From the NCBI GenBank assembly GCA_013416395.1, contig JACCEP010000004.1, positions 1-64,000 of the forward strand: a stretch of 64,000 nt of DNA, read 5' to 3'. The position numbers were made by a program, and so were the translations under genes. The notes under the pieces were generated by a model. That model was not told the origin of the DNA. It saw nothing but the letters and a program-made list of their open reading frames with translations, and did not search any database. Positions 53,065 to 62,600 of the stretch are shown piece after piece. This DNA comes from Alcaligenaceae bacterium. GTDB lineage: Bacteria; Pseudomonadota; Gammaproteobacteria; Burkholderiales; Burkholderiaceae_B. Within the stretch, counting starts at the first letter, position 1. Each line of letters starts with the position of its first letter.

Positions 53065-54072
53065 ATGAGCAGCAGTCTGACCAACGAAGCCATTTATGTG
53101 GCATCAAGGCCTACCGGTATTCCTACCGCTGAAAATTTCCGCAAGGGCACTCACTCAGTGCCTGAGGTCAACTCTGGCGAAATGCTGGTTCGTAACGAGT
53201 GGTTGTCGGTTGAGCCTGCCATGCGTGGCTGGCTGGCCGATGCCAATAACTACTCCAGCGTAGAGGTGGGTGAGGTGATGCGGTCGTTGTGTGTTGGCAC
53301 CGTCATAGAGTCAAAGGCTGAAGGGTTTAACGAGGGTGATCGTGTCATGGGGTGGCTCGGTTGGCAGCACTATGCCATGGTAAAGCCACGCGCCATTGTT
53401 CAAAAAATAACCTCTACTGATATACAGCCTTCTCTGTATCTGGGTGTGTTGGGGCTGAACGGCGCTACCGCCATCACAGCATTGAAAACCATTGGTGCTC
53501 CCAAAACAGGTGAAACCGTTGTGGTGTCCACTGCTGCCGGTGGCGTAGGCTCTTGTGTGGGGCAACTGGCCAAGTCCATGGGCTGTCGCACGGTAGGGCT
53601 GACCAGCACGCCCGAGAAGGTTAAAGCCTGCTATGAAGAGTTTGGCTATGACCACGTCATCAATTACAAAACGGATGACATCGATGCCGCACTGAAAGCC
53701 GCCTGCCCCGAAGGCGTCGACGTTTACTTCGACAATACCGCCGGGAATATTTCAGATTCAGTCATGCAACACCTTGCGATAGGGGCACGGGTTATTGTGT
53801 GCGGCACGGCTTCTATTGCTAAATGGGATCCGGTCCCCATGGGGCCGCGTGTCGAGCGCATTTTGCTCACACGGCGTGCACGCATGCAGGGTTTTATTAT
53901 GTTTGACCATATGGATACGTATGTGTCGTACATCAGCAAGCTCGAGGAGCTTGTCAGGGCGAACACGCTTACTTACCGCGAGCACGTGACGCAAGGTCTG
54001 GAAACTGCCATGGGTGCGATCGCAGAGCTGTACCGGGGTGAAAACCTGGGCAAGCGGCTGGTTCGTTTGTAG
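53065..54072 (+). CDS. NADP-dependent MDR oxidoreductase (CurA/leukotriene B4 dehydrogenase type)
   Basis: 335 residues from MSSSLTNEAIYVASRPTGIP at 53065, with GGAGAG six bases upstream. Zinc-free MDR: VRNEWLSVEPAMRGWL is the family signature, GETVVVSTAAGGVGSCVGQLAKSMG the NADP loop, and DVYFDNTAGNISDSVM the catalytic-domain mark. It reduces alkenal/enone double bonds or related substrates. It is a single gene placed after the hipA remnant; the join lies just before its promoter region. Confidence 0.9.
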   Translation: MSSSLTNEAIYVASRPTGIPTAENFRKGTHSVPEVNSGEMLVRNEWLSVEPAMRGWLADANNYSSVEVGEVMRSLCVGTVIESKAEGFNEGDRVMGWLGWQHYAMVKPRAIVQKITSTDIQPSLYLGVLGLNGATAITALKTIGAPKTGETVVVSTAAGGVGSCVGQLAKSMGCRTVGLTSTPEKVKACYEEFGYDHVINYKTDDIDAALKAACPEGVDVYFDNTAGNISDSVMQHLAIGARVIVCGTASIAKWDPVPMGPRVERILLTRRARMQGFIMFDHMDTYVSYISKLEELVRANTLTYREHVTQGLETAMGAIAELYRGENLGKRLVRL

Positions 54073-54109
54073 TGCGCCCATTGCCCAGACTGAAAAACGG
54101 CACTCTGCG

Positions 54110-54475
54110 TCAGCCATCATCGTCATCCAGATGAAATCTATGCACCAGCCTGTGCGCCAGTGGTGCCAGGACCACACCCAGCGTACCAACAAACACCAGA
54201 CCCACCAGCATGCCGTAACCTGCAAGAAAAAGCTTGCCAGCCCCACTGGTGGGCAAAATATAAGGGCCGATGCCGGCAACGATGAGTGAGGTGTTTAGCA
54301 ACGCATCGTGCCAGTGCAAAGGCTCCAGCAACAGGTGGCCCAAGACGCCAAGCGCCATTGTCGCCATCACAATCAACGCCGCCAGACCTAGATGGTGGAG
54401 CATGCGCAGCGCAAAACGTGATTTGGGCAACAGGGGTTCATTTTTAGACTCGTACACGCCTTGGACCTCCAACAT
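54110..54475 (-). CDS. Small integral membrane protein
   Basis: 121 residues with three hydrophobic segments (LAALIVMATMALGVLGHLLL; LLNTSLIVAGIGPYIL; LFLAGYGMLVGLVFVGTLGVVLAPL) and a C-terminal HRLVHRFHLDDDDG. The layout resembles small two-pore-helix proteins related to ion channels, but a selectivity filter is not seen. Function unknown. Convergent with the reductase gene and divergent from the sensor genes. Confidence 0.72.
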   Translation of the reverse strand: MLEVQGVYESKNEPLLPKSRFALRMLHHLGLAALIVMATMALGVLGHLLLEPLHWHDALLNTSLIVAGIGPYILPTSGAGKLFLAGYGMLVGLVFVGTLGVVLAPLAHRLVHRFHLDDDDG

Positions 54476-54665
54476 GCAATGTAAATAGAAGACGATAAGA
54501 CTCGGGTATTAGATGCCAACGGCTTCGATAACCGCAGAATGTTATGAATTCCCTTAAAATAAGAAGTAATTGTCGCTTTTTGCAATTGTTGTCAATGTAA
54601 TGTAATAAGTTTCATCGACAATCCGTTGCCAATCATAACCACTGTGCTGGATAAAGGAACAAACA

Positions 54666-55232
54666 TTGAGCCTGCTACTTCAATTGCGCATAGCCGATGC
54701 ATGTCGTGCAGGCGCCGCCGTGGTGTTGGGCGTTGTAGGGCTGATGCCTTTATGTGCCAGCGCAGACTCGACCGCAGACGATAAAACCTCACATACTTTG
54801 CCCAAGCCGACAGGCCCAGTCATTCTGGTTGTGGACGGCGCGATTGAGCGCACTAATTTTCCGGGTGAGGCTCGTTTCGACATGCAAATGATCGAAAATC
54901 TGCCTGCTCACACTATAAGTACCACCACCTCAGTGACCGATGGCGTGCAAAAGTTTGACGGTGTCCGGCTGCAAGACCTTATGGATTCTGTAGGCCCAAC
55001 GGGCAAAAAGGTTGTGGCTTCGGCACTTAACGACTATCGGGTCAACATCCCAATTGCTGATTTCGCTGACTACGGAGTGTTACTGGCAACCAAAATGAGT
55101 GGGGAGCGTTTGCAGCCTAATGACAAGGGGCCTCTCTGGATCATCTACCCTCGTGACGATTACAACCGGTTGATGGATATACGGTATGACGTACGTTGGG
55201 TTTGGCAGCTAAAGCGCCTTACCGTTGAATGA
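54666..55232 (+). CDS. Exported sulfite-oxidase-fold protein (Oxidored_molyb-like), possible sensor partner
   Basis: 188 residues. TTG start at 54666 with AAAGGA seven bases upstream. Signal peptide (hydrophobic core, then PLCASA). The mature part follows the Oxidored_molyb fold pattern (GPVILVVDGAIERTN; FDGVRLQDLMDSVGP; GPLWIIYPRDDY; WVWQLKRLTVE). The mature protein has no cysteine, so the cysteine that ligates molybdenum in sulfite oxidases is missing and catalysis is unlikely. It overlaps the histidine kinase gene by 4 nt, suggesting that it presents a periplasmic signal to the kinase. Confidence 0.82.
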   Translation: MSLLLQLRIADACRAGAAVVLGVVGLMPLCASADSTADDKTSHTLPKPTGPVILVVDGAIERTNFPGEARFDMQMIENLPAHTISTTTSVTDGVQKFDGVRLQDLMDSVGPTGKKVVASALNDYRVNIPIADFADYGVLLATKMSGERLQPNDKGPLWIIYPRDDYNRLMDIRYDVRWVWQLKRLTVE

Positions 55233-56623
55233 AGTTTATACGGTCACGTTTTCTGGGCTATGGCGTGCCCGTAATTGCCGTTCTGGTTCTTACCATACTG
55301 CTTACAATTACCCTGTTGCGGCTAACCGATATTCAACGCAGCATGCGCAACACCGCCAATGCCGATATGGTTTGGGCTCTGTCCCAGGCGCACATTGAAA
55401 GTGTGCTGCTTAGTAGCGCCATTTATGGTCTGATGGCGCAGCCTGACCGGCCCCACGATATTCGGTTTCGTTACGACATACTCATCAGTCGCATCAATTT
55501 GCTTATTCAGGGGCCGCAAGCCCGGTATCTGAAAAAAATTGGGGCGAGCGATCTGCTCACGCCTCATTTTCAGGCGCTTAAAGCGCTGGGCAGCAACATT
55601 AACGATATTGACGCAGGAAATTTCGCTCATATCACTTCTGCTGAGAGCACACTGCTGGAGTTTCATCGTGCCGTGTCCGCGGCGTCGGCGCAAGCGCTGA
55701 TTGCGCAATGGGACGAGATCGGCGAACGTCTCGACAAGTATAGAAATGCCGTACTTACGGTAATTTTTTTGATGCTGGGTATATGGCTGTGCAGTGCTAT
55801 TGTTTCTATACAGCTCTTGTTTTCAGTAAGAAAGGCTGAAGAAAACCAGCGATCAAGGCAGCGTGAAGTCGAACTAAAAAGAGAGCTGGAAACCGAACGC
55901 AAGATCAGCCAACTATATCGCAGTTTTGGCGGGATGATTTCGCATCAGTTTCGAACACCCCTGGCTATTATTGATGCCACCACACAGCGGATGATCAGGG
56001 CGCGTGATCGTATGGATTCGAACGAGATCGCTCGTCGCGCCGACATAATAAGAGACGCCACACAGCGGCTCACAATACTTATCGATGGTATTCTCAACGC
56101 TGACCGATATCTTGACAAGGTCGATGTAAAAAAGCAGCGCTGTCTCCTCATAGATCTGACCAATGATGCCATGGCTGAACTGCAGTCCTTGGTGCCGGGT
56201 CGACGCATCGTTTTGACGGATGAAACAGGTGATGCATCATGGGTAGAGTGCGATCCATTACTGACGACGCAGATTATTTCCAATTTTCTGTCCAATGCCG
56301 CCAAGTACTCAGATCCCGATACACTCATCGAGCTGCGAGTTTTTCGTGAGGGACGAATGCTCTCGTGCTCGGTCACGGATCATGGTCGGGGCATATCACC
56401 TGAAGAGCTTCCCCATGTATTTGACAGGTACTTCAGGGCCAGGACAGCGGCCGATGTAGTTGGAACAGGGATCGGCATGCACATTGCGTCGCAGTTGGCT
56501 TCGTTGCAAGATGGAGAAGTATCGGCGTATTCGTCTTTGGGCAGGGGGTCGACGTTCGTCATGCGACTGCCCGCGCCAAAAGCAGATGTCCGGAAGGTGG
56601 CGGCTCCAGAGGATTACAACTAA
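55229..56623 (+). CDS. Membrane sensor histidine kinase
   Basis: 464 residues. Membrane segment about 10-30 (VPVIAVLVLTILLTITLL), periplasmic helical domain about 31-170, second segment about 175-198 (VIFLMLGIWLCSAIVSI), coiled-coil linker, HisKA with His239 (GGMISHQFRTPLAII) and an HATPase with N-box NFLSNAAKYS, DHGRGIS and GTGIGMHIASQLA. It should autophosphorylate and pass phosphate to the regulator encoded five bases downstream. The gene starts inside the end of the sulfite-oxidase-fold gene. Confidence 0.92.
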   Translation: MKFIRSRFLGYGVPVIAVLVLTILLTITLLRLTDIQRSMRNTANADMVWALSQAHIESVLLSSAIYGLMAQPDRPHDIRFRYDILISRINLLIQGPQARYLKKIGASDLLTPHFQALKALGSNINDIDAGNFAHITSAESTLLEFHRAVSAASAQALIAQWDEIGERLDKYRNAVLTVIFLMLGIWLCSAIVSIQLLFSVRKAEENQRSRQREVELKRELETERKISQLYRSFGGMISHQFRTPLAIIDATTQRMIRARDRMDSNEIARRADIIRDATQRLTILIDGILNADRYLDKVDVKKQRCLLIDLTNDAMAELQSLVPGRRIVLTDETGDASWVECDPLLTTQIISNFLSNAAKYSDPDTLIELRVFREGRMLSCSVTDHGRGISPEELPHVFDRYFRARTAADVVGTGIGMHIASQLASLQDGEVSAYSSLGRGSTFVMRLPAPKADVRKVAAPEDYN

Positions 56624-56627
56624 AACT

Positions 56628-57755
56628 ATGAGGCAATCAGGTTTGGCTATGCGAATGACCGAAAACAATTCAGATTACCCACACAACGCGGGCAAGCTTG
56701 CCAAGCCCGTTATTCTGTTTGTCGAAGATGAACAGGATCTGAGGGAGGTAGTGGCAGAAGAATTGATCGACGCGGGTTACGACGTGGTTCAGGCGTGCGA
56801 TGGCGAAGAGGCAATGAGCTTGCTTGCCACCACGTTGCCCAATCTTATCCTCTGCGACATCACCATGCCCAGAATGGATGGGTATGAGCTGCTGCGAACA
56901 GTGCGCGAAACACGGGCTGACTTACTCGATGTCCCATTTGTATTTCTGACTGCGCACGATGGGTCAGAAAAAATCGTACAGGGCAAGCATGCCGGGGCAG
57001 ACGACTACCTGGTCAAGCCCATTGATTTTGATTTAATGCTGGCTACGGTCGCTGCACGCTTGCGCCAGATGACGCTGGTGCGCGACAAAATCGTTGCTGA
57101 CATTCATAGTGTGGGTCAGAGCGACGTCCAGGCTCATGATGCCATTGCCCGAAAGGCGTTCAATAGTGTTATCAAAACATTTGATCTGGTCAGCTCGGGT
57201 ATTGTCCTGTTTGATGTCCTGGGTGGTGTGCGGTTTGCCAACCAGGCGGCCAAAAGTTTGGTTGCCGAAGGCATTACCCCCGCGCTCGACGCCCTTACAC
57301 CGGTAAGCAGTGCGCACTTCACCCGTGCGTTTTCGGTGTTAATGCAAGAGGCTATCCTGGCGAGTCAGGAGGGGCGTGATTACACCGAAGTATTGTCACT
57401 GGCACAAACCGACGGCGTACGTAATCTGGTTGTGACCATTTGCGCGCTTGAGGCGACCGGCACCGAAAACTCTGATGAGCCCGCTGTTGCCGTCTTTCTT
57501 TCTGGTGGCGACCATGGTCAGCCCGCACCGATCAAGTCGTTGCAAACCATGTTTGACCTGACGCCTACCGAGTCGCGGGTTGCCTGGGCGTTTGCACAAG
57601 GTTTGCGGCCAGAAGACATCGCCCGTTCGTTTGGCATTTCGGCCACCACAGTTGCGTTCCACAAGCGCAATATTTTCCAGAAAACGCATACCAATCGCCA
57701 AGCTGACCTGATCGCTCTATTGCTGACCATGCCTGTATCCGCGCAAGAGGCATGA
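56628..57755 (+). CDS. Response regulator: REC, PAS-like and LuxR DNA-binding domains
   Basis: 375 residues if the ATG at 56628 is used; ATG at 56649 is an alternative, and the frame stays open into the kinase gene. REC domain (ILFVEDEQDLREVVAEELID) with phospho-acceptor Asp77 in LCDITMPRMDG and VKPID. A PAS-like middle (FDLVSSGIVLFDVLGGVRFANQ). A LuxR helix-turn-helix at the end (LTPTESRVAWAFAQGLRPED, IARSFGISATTVAFHKRNIF). The REC-PAS-LuxR order is uncommon. A 40-bp repeat array begins within its last codons, ahead of narK. Confidence 0.9.
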   Translation: MRQSGLAMRMTENNSDYPHNAGKLAKPVILFVEDEQDLREVVAEELIDAGYDVVQACDGEEAMSLLATTLPNLILCDITMPRMDGYELLRTVRETRADLLDVPFVFLTAHDGSEKIVQGKHAGADDYLVKPIDFDLMLATVAARLRQMTLVRDKIVADIHSVGQSDVQAHDAIARKAFNSVIKTFDLVSSGIVLFDVLGGVRFANQAAKSLVAEGITPALDALTPVSSAHFTRAFSVLMQEAILASQEGRDYTEVLSLAQTDGVRNLVVTICALEATGTENSDEPAVAVFLSGGDHGQPAPIKSLQTMFDLTPTESRVAWAFAQGLRPEDIARSFGISATTVAFHKRNIFQKTHTNRQADLIALLLTMPVSAQEA

Positions 57756-57890
57756 AATGGCCTCATTAGTTTGTATATCCGCGCATTAAGCATGAGATGG
57801 TCTCATCTATGCCTGCATCTGAGTATGGAGCATGGTATGGCTTCATCTAAGCCTGTGGCTACACATCAGGCATAAGATGGTCCCATCTAC
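57731..57890. repeat. Four tandem imperfect 40-bp repeats before narK
   Basis: Units start at 57731, 57771, 57811 and 57851, each with CAT-N3-ATGG at the same offset (57751, 57791, 57831, 57871). The core of unit 2, ATGAGA-TGG-TCTCAT, is an inverted repeat; the other units keep part of it. A weaker trace (CCCTGCTTCC) follows at 57891. The first unit overlaps the 3' end of the response-regulator gene. The 57891-58053 remainder holds TAACTAGTTC at 57941-57950 and no gene. Confidence 0.85.
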
Positions 57891-58053
57891 CCCTGCTTCC
57901 GGCAATTAACTACTTGCCGTCTGTGGTCTATTCTCCCGAATAACTAGTTCTCTTGCCTTCCGCTGCTGTTCATGTGGGGAATAGGCGAACGCGCTGCCCA
58001 CATCTAAGCTGTATCTGTGTCGATCCGTAGATCCAACATAGGTAGCAAAGACC

Positions 58054-59352
58054 ATGAGCAGTGCATCCTCCCATCAACGGAAATCCATTTCCGTCCTTGC
58101 CTCCAGTACATTTGCCTTCACCATCTGTTTCGCAGTCTGGATGGTTTTCGCGGTGCTGGGTGTTCCCATTAAGGCCGAGCTCGGTCTCTCAGAAACACAG
58201 TTTGGCCTGTTGGCCGCCATGCCCGTGCTGACGGGATCGCTGGTACGCGTGCCGCTGGGCATCTGGACAGACCGCTATGGTGGCCGCGTCGTCTTCTTTC
58301 TGACCATGGCGGTTGCAGTAGTGCCTATCTGGCTGCTGGCCTACGCCACAAAATATTGGCACTTTCTGGTGCTCGCACTCTTTGTAGGCCTGGTGGGTGG
58401 GTCGTTTTCAGTGGGCACACCTTACGTTGCGCGCTGGTTCGAGCGTGACCGCCAGGGCTTTGCGATGGGGGTGTTTGGCGCGGGTAACTCTGGCTCGGCA
58501 TTGACCAAGTTTGTGGCGCCTGCACTTATTGTTGCAGCTGGCGGCACCTGGACCATCGTACCCAAGGTGTACGCCGTAGCTCTGGCAATTACCGCCGTAC
58601 TGTTCTGGGTATTCTCTGCGACCGACCCCTCCCACAAGAAAACCTCCAGCGTAGGCTTTAAAGAGCAGATGAAAGTGCTCAAAGACCCGCGCGTATGGCG
58701 TTATTGCCAGTATTACTCGGTGGTGTTCGGGGGGTATGTGGCGCTGGCCTTGTGGATGACGCAGTACTACATCGGTGAGTATGGGTTTGATATCCGCGTG
58801 GCGGCATTTCTGGCGGCCTGTTTTTCATTGCCGGGTGGCATGCTGCGCGCAGTCGGCGGTTGGGTGTCTGATCGCGTCGGTGCCTATAAAACGACCTGGT
58901 GGGTAATGTGGGTGTGCTGGGTGGCCTTCTTCCTGCTCAGCTATCCCAATACCGAGTTCACCATCCAGACGGTCAGCGGCCCGCAGACTTTTCACATTGC
59001 ATTGAGCCCTACGGTGTTCACGATACTCATGTTTATCGTGGGCATAGCAATGGCGATAGGCAAGGCATCGGTGTTCAAGTTTATTTCGGATGATTTTGAC
59101 GACAACATTGGCGCAGTGTCGGGCGTGGTTGGCCTGGCGGGCGGGATGGGGGGCTTTGTGCTGCCGATTATGTTCGGTGCCCTCATGGACATCACCGGCA
59201 TTCATTCCAGCGCTTTCATGCTGCTTTATGGCACGGTCTGCGTTTCGCTGATCTGGATGCACTTTAGCTTCCGTCAGAACCAGGTTGGTCGTCAGGGCGC
59301 GCCCGACATGCCTGATAGTTCGGCTGTTGCGGCTGACGCCGCGGCCTCCTGA
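58054..59352 (+). CDS. narK: Nitrate/nitrite transporter NarK
   Basis: 432 residues, 12 membrane segments, MFS fold of the NNP family. Signature GLVGGSFSVGTPYVARWFERDRQGFAMGVFGAGNSGSALT contains the first nitrate motif, and the second glycine-rich one is GVVGLAGGMGGFVLPIMFG. The conserved substrate arginine is in the VRVPLGIWTDRYGGR region. It imports nitrate or exchanges it for nitrite. First of the nar cluster; a hairpin terminator follows. Confidence 0.93.
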   Translation: MSSASSHQRKSISVLASSTFAFTICFAVWMVFAVLGVPIKAELGLSETQFGLLAAMPVLTGSLVRVPLGIWTDRYGGRVVFFLTMAVAVVPIWLLAYATKYWHFLVLALFVGLVGGSFSVGTPYVARWFERDRQGFAMGVFGAGNSGSALTKFVAPALIVAAGGTWTIVPKVYAVALAITAVLFWVFSATDPSHKKTSSVGFKEQMKVLKDPRVWRYCQYYSVVFGGYVALALWMTQYYIGEYGFDIRVAAFLAACFSLPGGMLRAVGGWVSDRVGAYKTTWWVMWVCWVAFFLLSYPNTEFTIQTVSGPQTFHIALSPTVFTILMFIVGIAMAIGKASVFKFISDDFDDNIGAVSGVVGLAGGMGGFVLPIMFGALMDITGIHSSAFMLLYGTVCVSLIWMHFSFRQNQVGRQGAPDMPDSSAVAADAAAS

Positions 59353-59365
59353 ACCTTTATGAGCA

Positions 59366-59396
59366 GGCTGCTTTCGCAGCCCGCTTTATCTTTTTC
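59366..59396 (+). terminator. Probable terminator after narK
   Basis: GGCTGC and GCAGCC (59366-59371, 59376-59381) pair around TTTC, extended by a GC pair beyond a mismatch, and are followed by TTTATCTTTTT. narG therefore probably has its own promoter in 59397-59663. Confidence 0.65.
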
Positions 59397-59515
59397 CTGA
59401 TCAAAAAAGAGTGGCGTAGGCATGAGTGCTTATGTTCTGACTCGTTGGGAGCCCGAGAACATCTCGTTCTGGGAGAAAGCCGGTTCGCGTGTGATGCACC
59501 GAGATCTGATGATAC

Positions 59516-59525
59516 GAACTAGTTC
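59516..59525. promoter_or_regulatory. GAACTAGTTC palindrome upstream of narG
   Basis: A perfect 10-bp palindrome 139 bases before narG, followed by a partial copy GAACTAG nearby (59530-59536). TAACTAGTTC, differing by one base, lies upstream of narK at 57941-57950. A shared binding site for nar expression is possible. Confidence 0.35.
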
Positions 59526-59582
59526 GAAAGAACTAGGTGTAACGAGCCACCAGGCCTTGTCACCCCCTTCGTGAGAAGAATG

Positions 59583-59602
59583 GTTTCCGGCGATCCGGAA
59601 AC
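59583..59602. repeat. Inverted repeat in the narG leader
   Basis: GTTTCCGG and CCGGAAAC are perfect 8-bp arms around CGAT, about 62 bases before the narG start. It can be an mRNA hairpin or an operator; no T-run follows. Confidence 0.6.
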
Positions 59603-59663
59603 GTAAAGTAAGTGTATCGATCAATGTAGCGCCGCCACAGACTGGCGAACCCTGGAGATTTGT

Positions 59664-62600
59664 ATGAGTCACTTTCTCGACCGACTGAATTTCATGTCGC
59701 GTGTTGCGTCCACGTTCTCGGACGGGCATGGGGAAGTCGTCAATGAAGACCGAACATGGGAAAACGCCTATCGGGCGCGATGGCAGCATGACAAAATCGT
59801 GCGCTCCACCCACGGTGTGAACTGCACGGGTTCCTGTTCATGGAAAATTTACGTCAAAAACGGCTTGATCACTTGGGAAACCCAGCAAACTGACTACCCA
59901 CGCACCCGGCCTGATCTGCCCAACCATGAGCCGCGTGGATGCCCTCGGGGTGCCTCATACAGCTGGTATGTGTACTCGGCCCAACGCGTCAAATACCCCC
60001 TGATGCGGGGCCGCCTTATGGAAATGTGGCAAGAAGCCCGCAAGACCATGGACCCGATCACCGCATGGGAATCCATCAGCCAGAACCCGGAAAAAGCGCG
60101 TCGCTATAAGTCGGTACGTGGCCTGGGTGGCTTTGTGCGGGCTGATTGGGACACGGCCACCGAAATTGTGGCGGCCGCCAATGCCTTCACTATTAAAAAA
60201 TTCGGGCCAGACCGCATCGTTGGTTTTTCGCCGATCCCGGCCATGAGCATGATTAGCTATGCAGCGGGAGCCCGCTACCTGAGCCTGATCGGGGGCGCCT
60301 GCCTGAGTTTTTACGATTGGTATTGCGATCTGCCACCCGCCAGCCCACAGGTCTGGGGCGAGCAGACCGACGTGGCGGAGTCGGCCGACTGGTATAACTC
60401 GACCTATCTGCTGGTCTGGGGATCCAACGTACCGCAGACCCGCACGCCCGATGCTCACTTTTATACCGAGGTGCGCTACAAGGGCACCAAGACCGTGGCC
60501 ATCTCCAGCGACTACGGCGAAATGGTCAAGTTTGGCGACATCTGGCTTGCACCCAAGCAAGGCACAGACGCAGCACTGGCGCTGGCCATGGGCCATGTGA
60601 TTCTGTCCGAGTTTCACCGGCCTGGTAAATCGGATTACTTCCGTGATTACATCCGTCAGTACACCGACATGCCCATGCTGGTTATGTTGAAAGAGGCCAA
60701 TGGTCGACTGGTGCCTGACCACTTCTTGCGTGCATCGCATCTGGCCGGCGACCTGGCACAAGGCAATAACCCCGACTGGAAGACGCTGCTTATTGATGAG
60801 CAAACTGGCGACCTGGTGGTGCCTAATGGCACCATAGGTTTGCGCTGGGGCGAAGGCGCCAAAGAGGGTGGCAGGCCAGGGCGTTGGAACCTCGAGTTGC
60901 GCGACTCCGTCTCCGACCGTGAAGTTGTTCCCCGCCTCAGCCTGCTGGAAACGCGTGATGAGGTGGCGGAAGTTGGCTTCCCGTATTTTGGCGGTGAGCA
61001 CGAAGATGTGCTGATGCGCCACGTGCCCGCCCGGCGTGTCACGCTGGCCGATGGCAGCAGTGCGCTGGTGGCTACGGTATACGACCTGCAGATGGCCAGC
61101 TATGGGGTAGATTGCGGCTTGGGTGGCCCCAATGTTGCCAGCAGTTACGACGACGATGTGCCCTATACGCCTGCATGGCAGGAAAAGCACACCACGGTAC
61201 CTCGTCATCTTGTTATTCAGGTGGCACGCGAGTTTGCACAAAACGCCCATGACACACAGGGCAAATCCATGGTTATTGTGGGTGCAGGTTTAAACCACTG
61301 GTACCACATGGACATGGCTTATCGCGGCATTATCAATATGCTGGTTATGTGTGGCTGCGTCGGCAAGAGCGGCGGTGGCTGGGCGCACTATGTGGGGCAA
61401 GAAAAGCTACGACCCCAGTTTGGCTGGGCCCCTCTGGCGTTCGCGCTTGACTGGACTCGGCCGCCGCGCCAGATGAACGGTACATCGTTTTTCTATGCAC
61501 ATACGGGGCAGTGGCGTCATGAGCAGCTGGCGGTAGATGAAATACTTTCGCCCACGGCTGAACGGTCTGCCTTCGACGGCATGAGCATGATAGACCTGAA
61601 CGCCAAGTCCGAGCGCATGGGCTGGCTGCCTTCGTGTCCGCAGCTGCAGACCAACCCGCTTGACGTGGTGGCACAGGCTGAAGCTGAGGGTATTGATCCG
61701 GTGGAATACACCGCGCGCAACCTGAAAAACGGTTCGCTAAATATGAGTTGTGACGACCCCGACAACCCGGCCAACTACCCGCGCAATATGTTTGTGTGGC
61801 GCTCTAACCTCTTGGGCTCCAGCGGCAAGGGCCATGAATACATGCTGAAGTACTTGCTGGGCACGCAAAACGCCGTGTTCAGCCAGGAAAAAGACGGTAT
61901 CAGGCCTTCGGAGGTGCTCTATCGCGATGAGGATGCCGACGGCAAGCTTGACCTGCTGACTGTGCTTGATTTTCGTATGAGTACCACGTGCCTGTACGGC
62001 GACATCGTGTTGCCGACGGCCACTTGGTACGAAAAAGATGACCTCAACACCTCTGACATGCATCCCTTTATTCATCCGCTCAGCGAGGCGGTTCAGCCCT
62101 TGTGGGAGAGCAAGAGCGACTGGGAAATCTACAAGCTGATCGCGAAAAAATTCAGCGAAATTGGCGGCGAGTACCTGGGTGTAAAGAAAGACATCGTGCT
62201 GACACCGCTCATGCACGATACCCCCGGCGAGCTAGGTCAGGCTTTTGCACCACAAGACTGGAAGCATGGCGATTGCGACCTGATACCGGGCAAGACAGCT
62301 CCTGCCATGACCGTGGTTGAGCGCGATTATCGTGATATTTATCGCAAGTTCACCTCCATAGGGCCTCTGCTCGACAAGCTGGGCAATGGCGGCAAGGGTA
62401 TTAACTGGAATACCGAACATGAAGTCCGCGAGTTGGGCGCGTTAAACCACGTGGTGCGTGAAGAAGGCGTGAGCAAAGGGCGGCCCATCCTGGACACAGC
62501 CATCGATGCGGCAGAAATGATTCTGACGCTGGCACCAGAAACCAATGGCCATGTGTCGGTCAAGGCCTGGGAAGCGCTAGGCAAGATTACCGGACGCGAG

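Noticed and set aside
57731-57890. 40-bp repeats as a CRISPR array
   Set aside because: The units are contiguous and imperfect, with no distinct spacers and no cas genes.
57891-59663. FNR box (TTGAT-N4-ATCAA) before narK or narG
   Set aside because: Only isolated half-sites were found; no element with both halves.
59955-61250. 431-codon open frame antisense to narG
   Set aside because: It mirrors the codon bias of narG on the other strand and has no recognisable domain.
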